From: Dillenia suffruticosa
Lineage: Eukaryota > Streptophyta > Magnoliopsida > Dilleniales > Dilleniaceae
Direction of reading: 5' to 3'
DNA length: 64,000 nt
NCBI GenBank assembly: GCA_033439265.1
Contig: JAVTVX010000011.1
Coordinates: forward strand, 13,599,090 to 13,663,089
The notes beneath the pieces are model-generated. The model did not search any database. It saw only the letters and a list, made by a program, of their open reading frames with translations, and had not been told where the DNA came from. The position numbers and the translations under genes were made by a program. This document shows, in pieces, positions 44,477 to 56,760 of the stretch. Each line of letters opens with the position of its first letter. The first letter of the stretch is position 1.

Positions 44477-47400
44477 TCAGCTGTTTATTTGCGTAGGTCG
44501 CTTTCTATGAAGCCTCACTGACATGTCACGCAGCCTGTTCGTTATCTCTGTGAATGAGGGCCTGGCTCTTGGATCATGCCCCCAGCATTCTTCAATTAAC
44601 CTTCTCCACCCTGCATCACAGTTTTCTGGAATGGGAGGCCGTAGCGTGTTATTGACAATCCCCCCTGGTGATATGAACATAATGTATCAGTAGAAACTTA
44701 TAAAAGTTAGGGTGGTTGATGGGGAGAACCCTGAAACTACCCTAATGGAGAAGCAGTAGACAAAAGGTAAAAGCTGTCACGATGCAGAAACAAACGGTGC
44801 AGTATGAACCGGTAATTTTAGAGACAATGAAACAGATAAATGGAAAAAATAGGAAAACTGTCCTAGAAGTTTTAAAAAAAAAATCTTCCATTGATTTTAA
44901 GCCATCTGCAACATATCTTTGATCATCTCTCTTCTAACTTGTGAAAAGGCATATGGTTTGAATGAAGCGGAATTAGTGAGCAGTAGAAATGAAAAATTAC
45001 CTATAATAGCACCACAATGCATATTTGCATAAGGTTCCTCTCCTGTCAAAATCTCCCAGAGAACAATGCCGAAGGAGTAAACATCAACCTGCAAAAAAAT
45101 AAAAATAGAAAAAATAAATAATTGTCACTCTCTAACTGCTTCATTGAAGAAAAAACATTTTTCTTTATCTCAAGAGCTAAAATTATAGTACTTGCTTATA
45201 CCTTCTCAGAAACTCGATTACCGTTTCCATTTAGTAGTTCTGGAGCCATCCAAGGAAGTGTCCCTCGCACACCGCCTGAGACAAGTGTATTCCTCTTTAT
45301 TCTTGACAATCCGAAATCTCCAACCTGTATAGTGGGCCGAACTTTTCATAATTATAGTAAGTCAAATAATGATTTGAAGGTGGTTGAGCATGAGAGGGAA
45401 CCACTCTAGTAGAATGTGTTCTTCTGGACTAGAATAGGTTTCGAATATTTAAACTTATTGAAGATTTTACAAGCACACAAACTTGTTGTTACCGCAGAAA
45501 GACATATAGATAGTGCAGCTTGAATGTTTATTACCATTATATACACATCTGCTAGGCGTTACCTTGCATATGGGTCTTTGAGGATCCCTCAAATTCACCA
45601 GCAAATTTTCACATTTCAGATCAAAATGCACGATGTCCTTCAAATGCAAGTATTCCATTCCAAAGGCTGCATCCATTGCAATTATAAGCCTCTTGCGCCG
45701 ATCAAGTAGCCTGCATACACAGTTTCCAAGTTTCTCAAAATTAATTTCTTCTACAGGGGTCAAGAAGGAAAAAAGAAAGATAAGTGAATCTGACCTTTCT
45801 TTCTTAAGAAAAACATTCCTAAGTGATCCATTCACCATGTATTCTGTTACAGTAGCTAATGTCCCCCCAGGCCCATCGGGAACAATCCCATAGAATGCAA
45901 CCACGTTTGGATGATGTAGCTTTGACAGAATTTGCGCCTCTCTCCAGAAGTCTTTGGTCTGTACCAATTGTTAAGATATTTAATTCATGGCAAAATAGTT
46001 TTAACCGCAAAATGGAGAGTAGCAGCATTTGCTACATGCAATAATCGAGAAATTATTGTGTAACTATTTAGGAAACCCACCAATTTATCCTGCTCGGATG
46101 ACCTTCCTGAGAAACAGCTCTTCTTGATCCTCTTGATGGCAACATCTGATCCCCGCCATTTCCCATGATAGACGGTGCCATAAGTACCAGAACCTAGTTC
46201 TTGTAATTCTTCAAGGTCTGAATTCCTAATAATCTGAAAATCAATCAGTCAAGCAATCAGTAAAAATAAACAATATAAAAATAAAAATAAAAACAAAAAA
46301 AATAAAAAAGGTGGATTCTAAGCAATAAAAAGGAAAAAGCCAGATAAGTAAAACAATGGCGGACACAGGGCAAAAAAGAAAACTCAAAAAAGAAAAAGAA
46401 AAAGAAATCTAGTTCGATGGTCTAGTTGCTAAATTCAGGAACTGTATATTGATACTGTCATCTTACATAATTCTTTATTCATTCATCTCAGACCTTTTTT
46501 ATATTTCTTTGCTTTTTATTTTTCTTGTATCCCCCCAAAAACCAAAGACTCTATTTAAATAGGCAACCATATAGAAGGAACCTCAAATGTACAATGGTGA
46601 AAGGCTAAAGTGATATTTAAAACAAATATGGAAGAAATTAGCAGACCTTCGAGAAAACACAGGAATATAATAAAGCCAGAAAGGACTTTTTTGGGTCTGT
46701 GGATGCAATCAACATCCTTCAATATCAAATCATGCAGCTAGCGGTGTTATAAGTCCTGAATCCTATCGCGACAAAGCTACAAAGGTAATGGATTAGGAAT
46801 TCAAACCATCAAAGCAAGATCCAACACGGTCAGCATCAGCAACATGCATAAAAAACAGGAAGCTGCCCAAGAATGAATGCCGTATGCGATGAAGCATACA
46901 GACAGATAAAGGAATTGAACACAAGATAGTGTCCATCGGGATATGACACATTTAAAAAGTGGGATATGATATTAATGGTGCAGCTATAGGTTGGGCCAAA
47001 TGATGTGATCTTTGGCAGCCTAGGGATAAAGGGCAATTGTTCCATGCTAAGACAGTCATTTCGGTCCAATAAGAAGTCTCCTAGGTACTTATTTAAATTT
47101 TTAATAAATGTAGCATTCTAGAAACAAGTTGCTGGAATTTTTAATATTAAAATTTCTTAACATGCGTTATTTTAGTTAGAATTTTCCAAATATCAGATTT
47201 TAAACAGTATTAATTTTGGTTTTTTTAGAGTTTTAGAAACTATATATTTTAGTGAAATTTGAGTCCTATTATGTTTTCATATTGATTGAGGCATCTTTTA
47301 TAAGGATTAAGATTTCATGATTGGTATGTATTACAGTGGGTTGAAGCAACGAATAGCTTCAGCTTTAGCCACTCTTCGACTACAAACAATAGGAGAAGCA

Positions 47401-48823
47401 ATTCAACTAGCATTCTAACATGAGGAGCATTGACAGAAAAATTTTATCCATGAACACCTCTCGAATTAACATGCAAAAGGGTGATCATATTTCAGCCAAA
47501 TTTTAATCAAGGTAAAAAAGTTGAAGGTGGTAAACCTACTATTACCTTGCCTCCTCTAATGCTCAAAGTAGCATGCGTTCTAATTTGAAGGGGACAGAAA
47601 TTTGTCAATTTTGTTCTTGCAAAGATTTTGGATACTTTAATATCCAATGTCCTAATCTGTTAATGATACCTATTGATGTGGTGGATAGGTAGGAAAGTTG
47701 GAGGTACATTGAAGTAATTTGTGAAGCCAAGCAAGGAGGTAAGAAAAAGAAATGATAGCGATGATGAGCAGCCATGCCCAGCGCTTAGATCCATACTTTC
47801 ATCACATAAAAGTTGATTAGAAATAAGATTGGGGGCGTACAAGCACCTTCCATATCCAAGTGCAATGGCCAATTATGCACAATGGTTGTTGATCCTGGGA
47901 GTTGCACTAATGTGATTTCCGAAGATATGACAAAATTGGGTTTGAAAGTAAAATCACATCCATATCGATAAAAGATTGCTTTGGTTAACAATATAAATCT
48001 GAAAATTTAGTAGAGGTGTCTTTTCACCCGTTCTATTAGAGGTTTTGTTGAAATGGTATAATGTGAAGTCCTCCCTCTCAAAGTTTGTTATATCTAATTA
48101 GGACTCCCAATGTCGTACGACCGAAGAGTGAAGCATGATGCATAAAAAAGTACTTATCCTGTGTTTGGTTTCAAAAAGTTCAAGTTTACCTAACAAAGGA
48201 TTTTTCATGTCAAAACAGACAACAAAAGCAGGGTCATTCCACAGCGAACTGATCTTTCTAAGGATGGCATTCTTGGCTTAACTCAAAACTTGACAAAGAC
48301 AGGTTTTTCAGTGGGGAAAAATGATGGTGCACCCACAGATTGACCCAAAAAATGTCATCTTTGGGAGTCTAGGTAAAGGGCAAAAGGCAAAGGGCAATCT
48401 TTCCATCATGAAAACAAAGTCTTTTTGGCCCAATAAAAAGCATCCTTCATAGTGTTTTAAATTTTTTATGAAATTTAGTATTATATAAGTTGATGGATTT
48501 TTTAGTTTTTTATAAATTTCTATTTTGATAAGATATGTTAATTTTCTAAATATTTTAGATTTTCATCGGTATTAATTTAGATTTCTTTAGAGTTTTAGAG
48601 TTCTAGAAATTTTCTATTTAGTGAATGAGCCCTATTATATTTCTATATTGATCGAGGCTTTTCTTTTTCTTCTTTTGTGAGGTTTAGGAGTGCCGTTATG
48701 TTATTTTTGCGCATGTTAATATTCCTCATTAATAAACATCAAGTAAAGTAAATGAATTGATACATAATGTTATAGTTAGTTATTTGTGTTAAAATCATGT
48801 TTGCCTAAGTTTTGTTCTTCTCG

Positions 48824-48886
<63 letters not shown>

Positions 48887-51800
48887 ACAATATTCAACTA
48901 CAAACCTAAGTTTCTCTTAAGTTTTCTTCTGCTACATCATTTTCTCATCTCTTACTGACCATTTTTTCAATTGTCACCAACTTACTTTAATTTTCCTACA
49001 TCAGATACGGAACTAAAACTATATCAGTTTCATCCACTATTATGAAATCACGATTCACTTATATATATATATACTATTTCTAAAGAAATCTAACTTCACA
49101 AGCTGAAATATATCTTTTCATATTCTAAAAAAGACTTTAATGAGATTTGCCTATAAACTATAAAGTATCTTAAGCAACATTGGGAGCTTTTCAAATTTAT
49201 ATTCTTGAAAACTAAATAAAGAACCTCGAAGAATGCACCATAAGGGTTTCAAGGGCACTTGTTTACAACCATTACCAGATGATTTAAAGAGTATTGCGCA
49301 TTGTGATATCTTATCAATCCCAAAGCTACTTTCACAACACTGGGACAATGTAGTATACAGATTTGCAACATGATATGTGTGCTTTGAATCTGAACGATAT
49401 GAGGTTTGGCAACAAGGAGAAAAACGTGGTTTCCTCATTCATACATTGTATCGTCAACAAGAAGATATAAACACTATATATGCTATGAGTGAAATTTATT
49501 GTCGTGAGAACAGTCTATGCTTAGTACTTCTTTAAGCATCTGAGATATTTCTAGAATTTAGGAAACAATAAAATTGAAAAAAAAAAAAAATAGCTATGCT
49601 AAGTGAAACATCCAACATGCTTTTGGTGAATGTATTATGAATGGTGCACAAGGCTGTTGGTTCAACTTGAAAGAAAGAGAGGTTATAGTGATTCTTTTGT
49701 CCAAAGAGCTAAAAAATGTTGGAAGCTCTGTACCTGCAATCCATAGATTCCCGCTTCAATCTCTGCTATTGCAGCATCACTAATTGATTCATCCAATCCT
49801 GCAACCTATAAAATATGAGGATTGTCAAAACTATGGGCAAAAGAACATGACAAAATGAAACTAATAATAAAAAAAAATGAGTCATGATGAGATTACATTG
49901 CTTGACGATTGTCGACTGCTGCTCTCTGTCTTGCTTTCTCTAGGACTGCAATCATCTTCACCAGTCTCATTTTCGACAAGTGGGACAATGGCTGATGTTG
50001 ATGTGCCTTGTGGGATGCTATTTGTAACGTCTTCCACAACAACCCCAGACTTCAATCTATCAATGTCAAGACTATCTGTGGCTGGACACTGAACAGAGGT
50101 CCTATACTCCAGTGTCTGCTCTTCATTAGAGTGCCTCCTTGGGCCTTTAATTTCCACTTCGCTGCTCAAATAATTCCAAGAAACAGCATCCCTGACCTGG
50201 TTCTGGATTAAGTTATAGCACAGTCATTTACTTGCAAATCAAAGTTCGTACTGAAAGCATTTCCAGTAAATATGGCAAAACTTACAGTGTCTGCAAGTGT
50301 GGAGTTCCAATCATTCATTCTCCGACTTGCAACAGGTAGCTGCTCGCATGAGTTGGTCGAAATTAGGACAGGTTTAAAATTAATTGCCTCAAAAATAGAA
50401 TGCTGCTGATCATTTGCAGCTTTTTGGATATTGTCAAGTAACTCCAATGCAGCTCTTTCCAATCGGTGACCATTGGGATGCATAACTAAATCTGTTGATG
50501 GAATGACACAACCAGCTGATGATGGAGTGAGGTTGCCTTCTGAGAGTAGTAAAGTTTGTGAACTTTTGGAGTTTGTAAAGCAGCTAGTATCTCTTTGATT
50601 TTCATCTGATTGTGTTCCAGCGTTTCCTTCTTGGCAGTTCTTAATTTGACCAGAAACAATTTTTTCATCCACCTGATGCAGCATCTTGTGTGCGTGCCCA
50701 AGGTCAACCTCATAATGATGCTCCAGATTTTGAAAATGCTGCTTTCCATCATTAGATTGAATACTTTTCTTTTTATTATTCTCTTCCATTTGCATGGTGC
50801 AATCTTGAAGGCTGCTGGACATCCGGAATGATAGTGATCTTTCAGGAACAAAATACGGCTTCAATGGGAGGGTGCCCGTTTCTTGGAATTTTGAGTCTAA
50901 AAGTGCATGTGATATCCCACTGTAGCTCAGCAAATCATTTGATCCTGGCAATGTAGCCATTAAATTGTCAGGCGGAGAGACACCTGCCTTTTCAGAATGA
51001 AAGCCCCTTTCTCTAGAAGTAGGGCTTCTGATCTCAGTATCACCTGGATAATATGAGGGACCAGGCAAACATCCTGCGCTGGGGCTTCGATTATGGTAAA
51101 CTGCACCATATGGTGTTTCCGTTTGATCATACTCATCTACAAGTCCATTATAATGATTGAAGTTTGACAAAGGTGGAGACCTATAAGGATAATCACGATA
51201 GTTTCTCGTGGGACTAGCATGATAGGTGTTGTCAACTGCCTGTGCATTGTATGCTCTGATGTTTTCATAACCATCATGCTGCAGGTGTTCATCATGGTAG
51301 GAAACTTGAGAAGGCCTAACTTCTGCAGGAGACAAAGGAGGTGAGAAATTGGATATCTTGTTCAGAGTGTGAGGTGCATTTGGTACATAGGCTGCAGAGT
51401 TAGTGAACATTCTTCCCCAGTTCAAGGGATTCCCTACATCCTTGATATCCAGAGGATATATAGAATCGGGAGAATCTCTCTGATAGCACGGACTGTAATC
51501 CAAGTTGCTTCCCATTTGACTTGCTTGGCTTGCAATACTTTGCCCACTAGAGCTTTTATGAGGAACTGGTTCTTTGGTGCCATTAATAGCTACAACATAC
51601 TGAAAATCAGGATTGATTGGCTGTCCAGCTCTTCCCTCGAAGGAAGATGACCTCTCGGACTCGGTCAGAGGTACAAGGAATATCCGTACTCTTTGAGAAC
51701 CTTCATTTCTTTCCCACTCATGATACTCCTCAATCATATTTTGCAAATCCTCATCAGAACAGACAGATATAAGGGCATCAAGATCTTCACCAGGAAGCTG

Positions 51801-52517
51801 GTATCTGATGGTATGAGGTTGGTTGCAAATTGCTGAGGTCTTCCTCACAAGTTCTTCCCAGGTGAGGTTCTTCCTGATGGATATAATCCGTGTCTCACCG
51901 CCCACATATCTGAGCTTCCCATCACTTGGTCTTGGCAATATTTTTCCACCATAGCTGCAAAGAAACTTCATTTTCCCAGAAAAAGAAGTTTCTGGACCTC
52001 CTGGAAAATAATGGTGGAACGAGGTAGGACTAGGAGATTCTGACACATATAGGGGAGTTGCACTTGTTCCTAGGAATGGTCGATCATAATTATTCTCTTC
52101 AAAATACCTATCTGGAGTTTGTCCACTGATACTTTGCTCATTGTAGTATCTCATCCTTTGATCATAACAGGCCTTGTTGTCTACCTCGCCTGCATGTCCT
52201 CTAAAAGGAACAAATTCGGAGACATCAGACCCACATTCAGATTCCCTTCTCAACCCAAGAATGCGAGTGAGATCCGCATAAACTAGCTGATGATTCTGAT
52301 CAAAGTTGTGTCCCACTCTTTTGTGTTGGCACTGATCCACATTGCTTGTAGTTGGTACTCCTCTGTGAACTGAACGATCACGTAGAAACTCTGGGGAAAA
52401 TTCCTCACCTGTCTGTACAGAAATATTATGTGCACGCCTGTCTCCATGATTTGGCACATCATACCGCAAATCCTTGTGGAACTTCTGGCCTGTAGGACTC
52501 GGAGCCTCACTTGTCAT
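44477..52517 (-). CDS. PB1-domain Raf-like MAPKKK (probably B4 subgroup), 1155 aa in nine exons
   Basis: Exons, minus strand: 52517-50286, 50196-49897, 49805-49734, 46233-46081, 45958-45795, 45710-45563, 45324-45202, 45088-45001, 44664-44477. All introns are GT-AG and the sum (3468 bp) keeps frame to TGA. PB1 domain is at residues 182-284 ([40 protein letters not shown]). A long Ser/Asn-rich linker follows. The kinase domain fills about 875-1140: glycine loop GSGTYGTV (882-889), VAIK with K902, E926 in helix C, HFDLKCEN with D1004 and N1009, DFG 1026-1028, APE to E1052. HFD instead of HRD makes it a non-RD kinase, as in plant Raf-like kinases. Known B4 members phosphorylate subclass I SnRK2s in osmotic stress; that role here is inference. 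Length and PB1-linker-kinase layout fit the family. Which Arabidopsis member it matches is not settled. Confidence 0.92.
46965..49060 (+). mobile_element. Degenerate gypsy-like element inside kinase intron 3
   Basis: Direct repeats start near 46973 (taatggtgcagc) and 48322 (tgatggtgcacc), the latter after a purine tract gtggggaaaaa. They continue in parallel for about 330 bp (shared gagttttagaaac / gagttttagagttctagaaa and cctattat.ttt). Between them lie a zinc-knuckle-like [13 protein letters not shown] (about 47600), a protease core [20 protein letters not shown] (about 47881-47940) and [11 protein letters not shown] ... YDRRVKHDA (48060-48140). Reverse transcriptase is missing. The element is opposite in sense to the kinase. 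The right end is uncertain. Confidence 0.65.
48828..48885. repeat. (CT)n microsatellite in intron 3
   Basis: 29 CT units without interruption. Confidence 0.95.
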
Positions 52518-53363
52518 AGTTCCAATGAAAACCCAATTCTATTTACCTTCATATGAACTTGTTTTCAGTCTTCAATGACCCAACAAAGCCATAATACTAT
52601 CTCCATAGCCAAATTCCTTTTTTCATTGCAAGGCAAAAATTTAGATTGTTTCCATACATATAAATTGCGGCTCGCCTAGATTAACTCTCCTTATCATCAA
52701 CCAATTCGTGTAAATTAATTATGGTTGTCTACACATTTACCCACCACAGAAACCTTGTGCACCTATCAAAACTCCAATATTTTTGCTTCTTTCAAACCAT
52801 CATAATAGCACAGAAAATTTTGGATCTCCTAATGTCCCACACTCTTCAAATTTGCCAATCCATACATAGTTGACGGTTGACGGTTGATGGTGTTTCAGGT
52901 CAAGCATTCGCCAATTAAACTGTTTAAAATAATTAAAAAGAAAAGAGAGATTAACAACATTACCCACCATTGCAAAGAGAAAAATAAAAAAAACACATAA
53001 ATTCATTAAAATAAAATAAAGCAATGGCTCGGAAGAAATTGAGAAATGCATACCGAATAGAACCTAGAATTCAGATAAACTTTTACAAGCAGAGGAAATG
53101 GATACCGAATAGAACCTAGCGGATGTGCTCGGAAGAAATTAAGAAATGGGTATAAAATTAAAATACAAAATCTTAATAATTTAATGAATAGAAAATGTGG
53201 GTGTGAACCAAATTGAAAAAGCATTACCTGTTTTTAAAATTTGGCTTCACAAATTGTCTGCTATGAGGGCTTAAAGATTGCATAAAAAAATGGAGATTTC
53301 TGCGTGAAAAATGAGAGATGCCCAAAAGAAGAAAACAGGGTTTGAATGTTGGTTTTGTTTTGT

Positions 53364-53411
<48 letters not shown>

Positions 53412-53501
53412 TTGGTTACGGTTAGAATTTCAATCGGGACCGGAGGACGACATTGCTTTTGCGCGGCATCATCCTAGGACTCTTTCCTAACAGAAATTTA
53501 A

Positions 53502-53544
<43 letters not shown>

Positions 53545-53560
53545 ACCCCCCGCGCGCGCC
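52518..53560 (-). promoter_or_regulatory. 5' leader and promoter region of the kinase gene
   Basis: A likely untranslated exon ends at about 53229 (minus strand aaaacag/gtaatg), followed by an intron whose acceptor I could not fix. 53367-53409 is a (GA)n tract and 53502-53544 a (CT)n tract; GA tracts in plant promoters can bind BPC proteins. Words gctcggaagaaatt (near 53028 and 53128) and taccgaatagaacctag (near 53051 and 53103) are locally duplicated. Confidence 0.45.
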
Positions 53561-53729
53561 CCCTCTGGCTTGCTCAAAGTGATTAATCTTCGACTTGGGT
53601 CGAGAGAAGAGGCATTTCTTGACGTGCCGATGCGTGAGTGGCTATGTATCACGAAATATGTAAGAGATTAAACTTGTCTCCCCATTGAGTGGTTCTGTCA
53701 CGGAATAAATTGAAATATTGTCACATCGT

Positions 53730-53757
53730 CCCCCCTCCCCCCCTCCCCCCCCCCCCC
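53730..53757. repeat. C-rich homopolymer tract
   Basis: 28 bases almost all C, with two T. A similar G run is at 55748-55763. Confidence 0.9.
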
Positions 53758-53784
53758 GCCCAACGTGTAGGGGGTAAATTATAT

Positions 53785-54087
53785 ATTTAGTTGCTGAACT
53801 TCATATTAAAATTATAATTAAGTTTTGAAATAGTAATTTTATTTTATAAAATTTTAATTTTAAAAAATATTATAATTAAATTTATCTATTACTAACAAAA
53901 TTAAATTGACCATTAACTATTGAATTAGCATGACCTGATATAAAAATTAGATTACTATATACTAATACAACATATATGGTAACATGCTCAAATATCACAT
54001 CTTATTAATTTCATAATCTAACTGTAACGTTTTATTAGTTTTAACCTAACTTTTAGCATGATAGCATATATTCAAAAAGTCAAAAAT
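53785..54087. repeat. Direct repeat, left copy, flanking the Mutator-like element
   Basis: Parallels 56133-56400 in order: aattaaat, ttagattactatatacta against ttagatttctacgtacta, aatatcacatctta against aatgtcacatcata, taatctaactgtaacgtt against taatccagctatcacgtt. Divergent but collinear. Confidence 0.55.
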
Positions 54088-56132
54088 CGTAATTTTATTG
54101 AGAAAAATATACGTGAAGTCTCTAAAATTTACCCACAGTACATAAATTAATATTTAAATTTTAAAATATAACGATTGAGTATTTAAATTTTAAAATTTAT
54201 AATTTATTGGTTCCTCTATTATTAATGGAATCGATCTGATCGTTAAATGTTGATAGGGTCTCACGTAGCAGATGATGTGGTGCGGTGATTTCTGATTGCA
54301 GGCAAGATATGGTCAAATGACACGTCAGCACGATATACACTAAAACAAAGCCATGTTAGCAATGATGTTGACGTAGCAGAACAGTCAACAAAAACCTAGA
54401 TTAGTTGGAAAAAAATCCTCTCTCTCCCTACAAACTTCTGACCATCTTCAAACTCTCTGAGCCATTAATGACCACATCAAGCTCCTTCCATCGCTGGTGG
54501 GCTATTTTTTCTTCAAATATTCATTTCCTTCTCCAATTTTGAGCTTGATCCTAACTTTATTTCCAAGAATCGAGGCCCAATGCGTTCAAATTTCATTAGT
54601 CTCAAATTCACTTTTTTCCATTGTTAGGTCTCAAACTTTCCTCATTTTCTCAAGATCACAACCCTTGTCCTTAACCTCCATCTCTTTATGAATTTGAGAA
54701 CACCAAACCTCTTTACTCAATTTGAAACCTTGACCCAGAAAACCAAATTCCATATCCCAAGTTGATATAGTGCTTCTCTCTCTCTCTCTCTCTCGCCCCC
54801 CTCTCTATCCCTCCCTTGCTCAATATCTCTTTGTGAATCCCTTTTTGTTTCTTTCTCAATCCCAATCTCTCTCTATCCTCAGCATTATACACATTCCTTA
54901 ACCACCACAGACGTTCAACACCCACACTAGCTCCTTTGCTCTACCTCTGTGAAGGCCAAGGGAATAAATTTCAAAGCTTTGATGGTAGAATTGAAGTTAA
55001 AAGGTGGTGATGAAAACTGCCGGGTCAATGATAAAGGCAAAAATTTTAAGATAACAACTAAAGGTATTGATGAATCGAAAGGTGAACTCATGGTGAAATA
55101 GGAATTGCAGATGATGGTGAAATTGAAGTGGTTGATTGAACTTCTCGATGCTAAAATTGAAGATGAACAGATAGCAAGAATGAATTCGAACATCTTCAAA
55201 CCTAAACCTAATTGCTAAAGTTGGGAATGATCTGCAGGGATGCTAGGAATTGAAGATGAACAGACCTAAACCTAAACCCCAATTTGAACATCTTCAAACC
55301 TAAACCCCAATCGAAGATGAACAGATGGCAGGGATGCTAGGAATTGAAGATGGAGACTAAAGTTGGGGATGATCTCATACTGCTAGTGAAGAAAATTTCG
55401 AGTTTGAAGATCAAAAACCCACCTTCCCAATCTGAGATGCGCCATTAACAAAGAACTCAAAACATTTCAAACCTAAACTCCAATTGAAAGGAGAGAGAAT
55501 CTCTCTCTCTCCACAAGACTCTCTTTCTCACTCTCTACGCCATCTCTTTCTTTCTTTCCCCACGTGTGTGAAGATGCATGCCCCTCGCCCATTTGATCAG
55601 CTTCTTCTACCATTAGAGAGAGAGAGAGTTTCAGTTTCATTCGAAGGGATATAAAGGAGGGGATGTGTTGATGAAATTGATTTCTAAAGAATGTGGTTAT
55701 GCATGCTAAGTTGGTCTTTGTATACGGTGCTTGCAAAATGGGGGTGCGGGGGGGGGGGGGGGGAGGGAGAGGGGTGTGCAGTGATGTGGGGAGAGAGAGA
55801 GAGAGAGAGATGCCGAGCTGGAGAGAGAAAAATGAGATGAGAGGTGAGGTGTGTGCCACGTAACCAATTTGCTTATGTAGCATTGCCACATCAGCATGTT
55901 GCTTACGTGGCAAAGTGTTTTGGGATGCTGAGTTGGCACAGTCGTATCAGTATCCATACGTCTAACTAATTTGTTACGTCAACAGTTAACGACTATTCTG
56001 ACTAACGGAGTAAACAATAAATTTCGAATTTTGAAATTTAGATACTCAATTATTATGTTTTAAAATTTAGGAACTAATTTGTGAACTGGGGATAAAGTTT
56101 AAGAATTTGATATGTAATTTTCTTCAATTTCG
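54088..56132. mobile_element. Mutator-like (MULE) non-autonomous element, about 2.0 kb
   Basis: 54088-54255 and the reverse complement of 55975-56132 form long imperfect terminal inverted repeats (taaattttaaaatataacga against taaattttaaaacataataa, then ttgagtat(t/c)taaa). Inside each are cacgtcagca / gccacgtaa / gccacatcagca words, also seen at 9130-9230. No transposase is recognisable. The centre (54480-55460) has a CT tract (54776-54794), repeated ggatgctaggaattgaagat words and no identified protein, so captured host DNA is possible but unproven. Target duplication: gtcaaaaat / ttcaataaa is too weak to accept. Confidence 0.6.
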
Positions 56133-56400
56133 TTCAATAAAAAGTTTATATTTTCAAAATTATGTCAATTAAATCATTATATTACCGATAGGGTCTACAT
56201 GATCATTAATTTTTTAGTTAATGTGACATGGTATACAACTTAGATTTCTACGTACTAATATGTCAGATTATCACACTCGAATGTCACATCATATAATTTC
56301 CATAATCCAGCTATCACGTTATATTAGTGCAAACATAGCTTTTGCTATGTCAACACACATTGAAAAAACAAATGCTAATTTAGTAAAATGCTAATATAAC
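56133..56400. repeat. Direct repeat, right copy
   Basis: Same orientation as 53785-54087; see there. Confidence 0.55.
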
Positions 56401-56760
56401 ACATGTCATATTAATTTAACTATTTGAAACGATCATAAGTAGTCAAACTCATATATCCTATTTGGGAGAAAGAGTGAGAAGAATTTCATAATAATTATGG
56501 TTAAGAGAGTGCTAAATTTTTGAATTAAATTGAGAACTAAAATTTTAAACCAAAATCTATTTAAAATAATAATAATAAAATTAAAATTAAATACAAAACT
56601 CTAGACAAACCTGAGCTTGCCATCCTTTAAGTTTTTTGCACAATATTTCTAAAAAATACATTTATTAGTATAATAGTTGTATAAGTTATTTCACTTAGAG
56701 TAAACTTTATTTCTAAAAGGGCTCAAGTTCAAAAGGGGAAATAGTGGAAAATCGCGATTA
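56401..56760. other. AT-rich noncoding, nothing recognised
   Basis: No coding or repeat ends seen. Confidence 0.4.

Noticed and set aside
50486-51650. Other-frame ORFs inside kinase exon 1
   Set aside because: Shadows of the long exon; the 2232-bp exon has the PB1 domain in its own frame.
54079-56141. 9-bp duplication gtcaaaaat / ttcaataaa for the Mutator-like element
   Set aside because: Six of nine matches in AT-rich DNA is not convincing, and the exact ends are uncertain.
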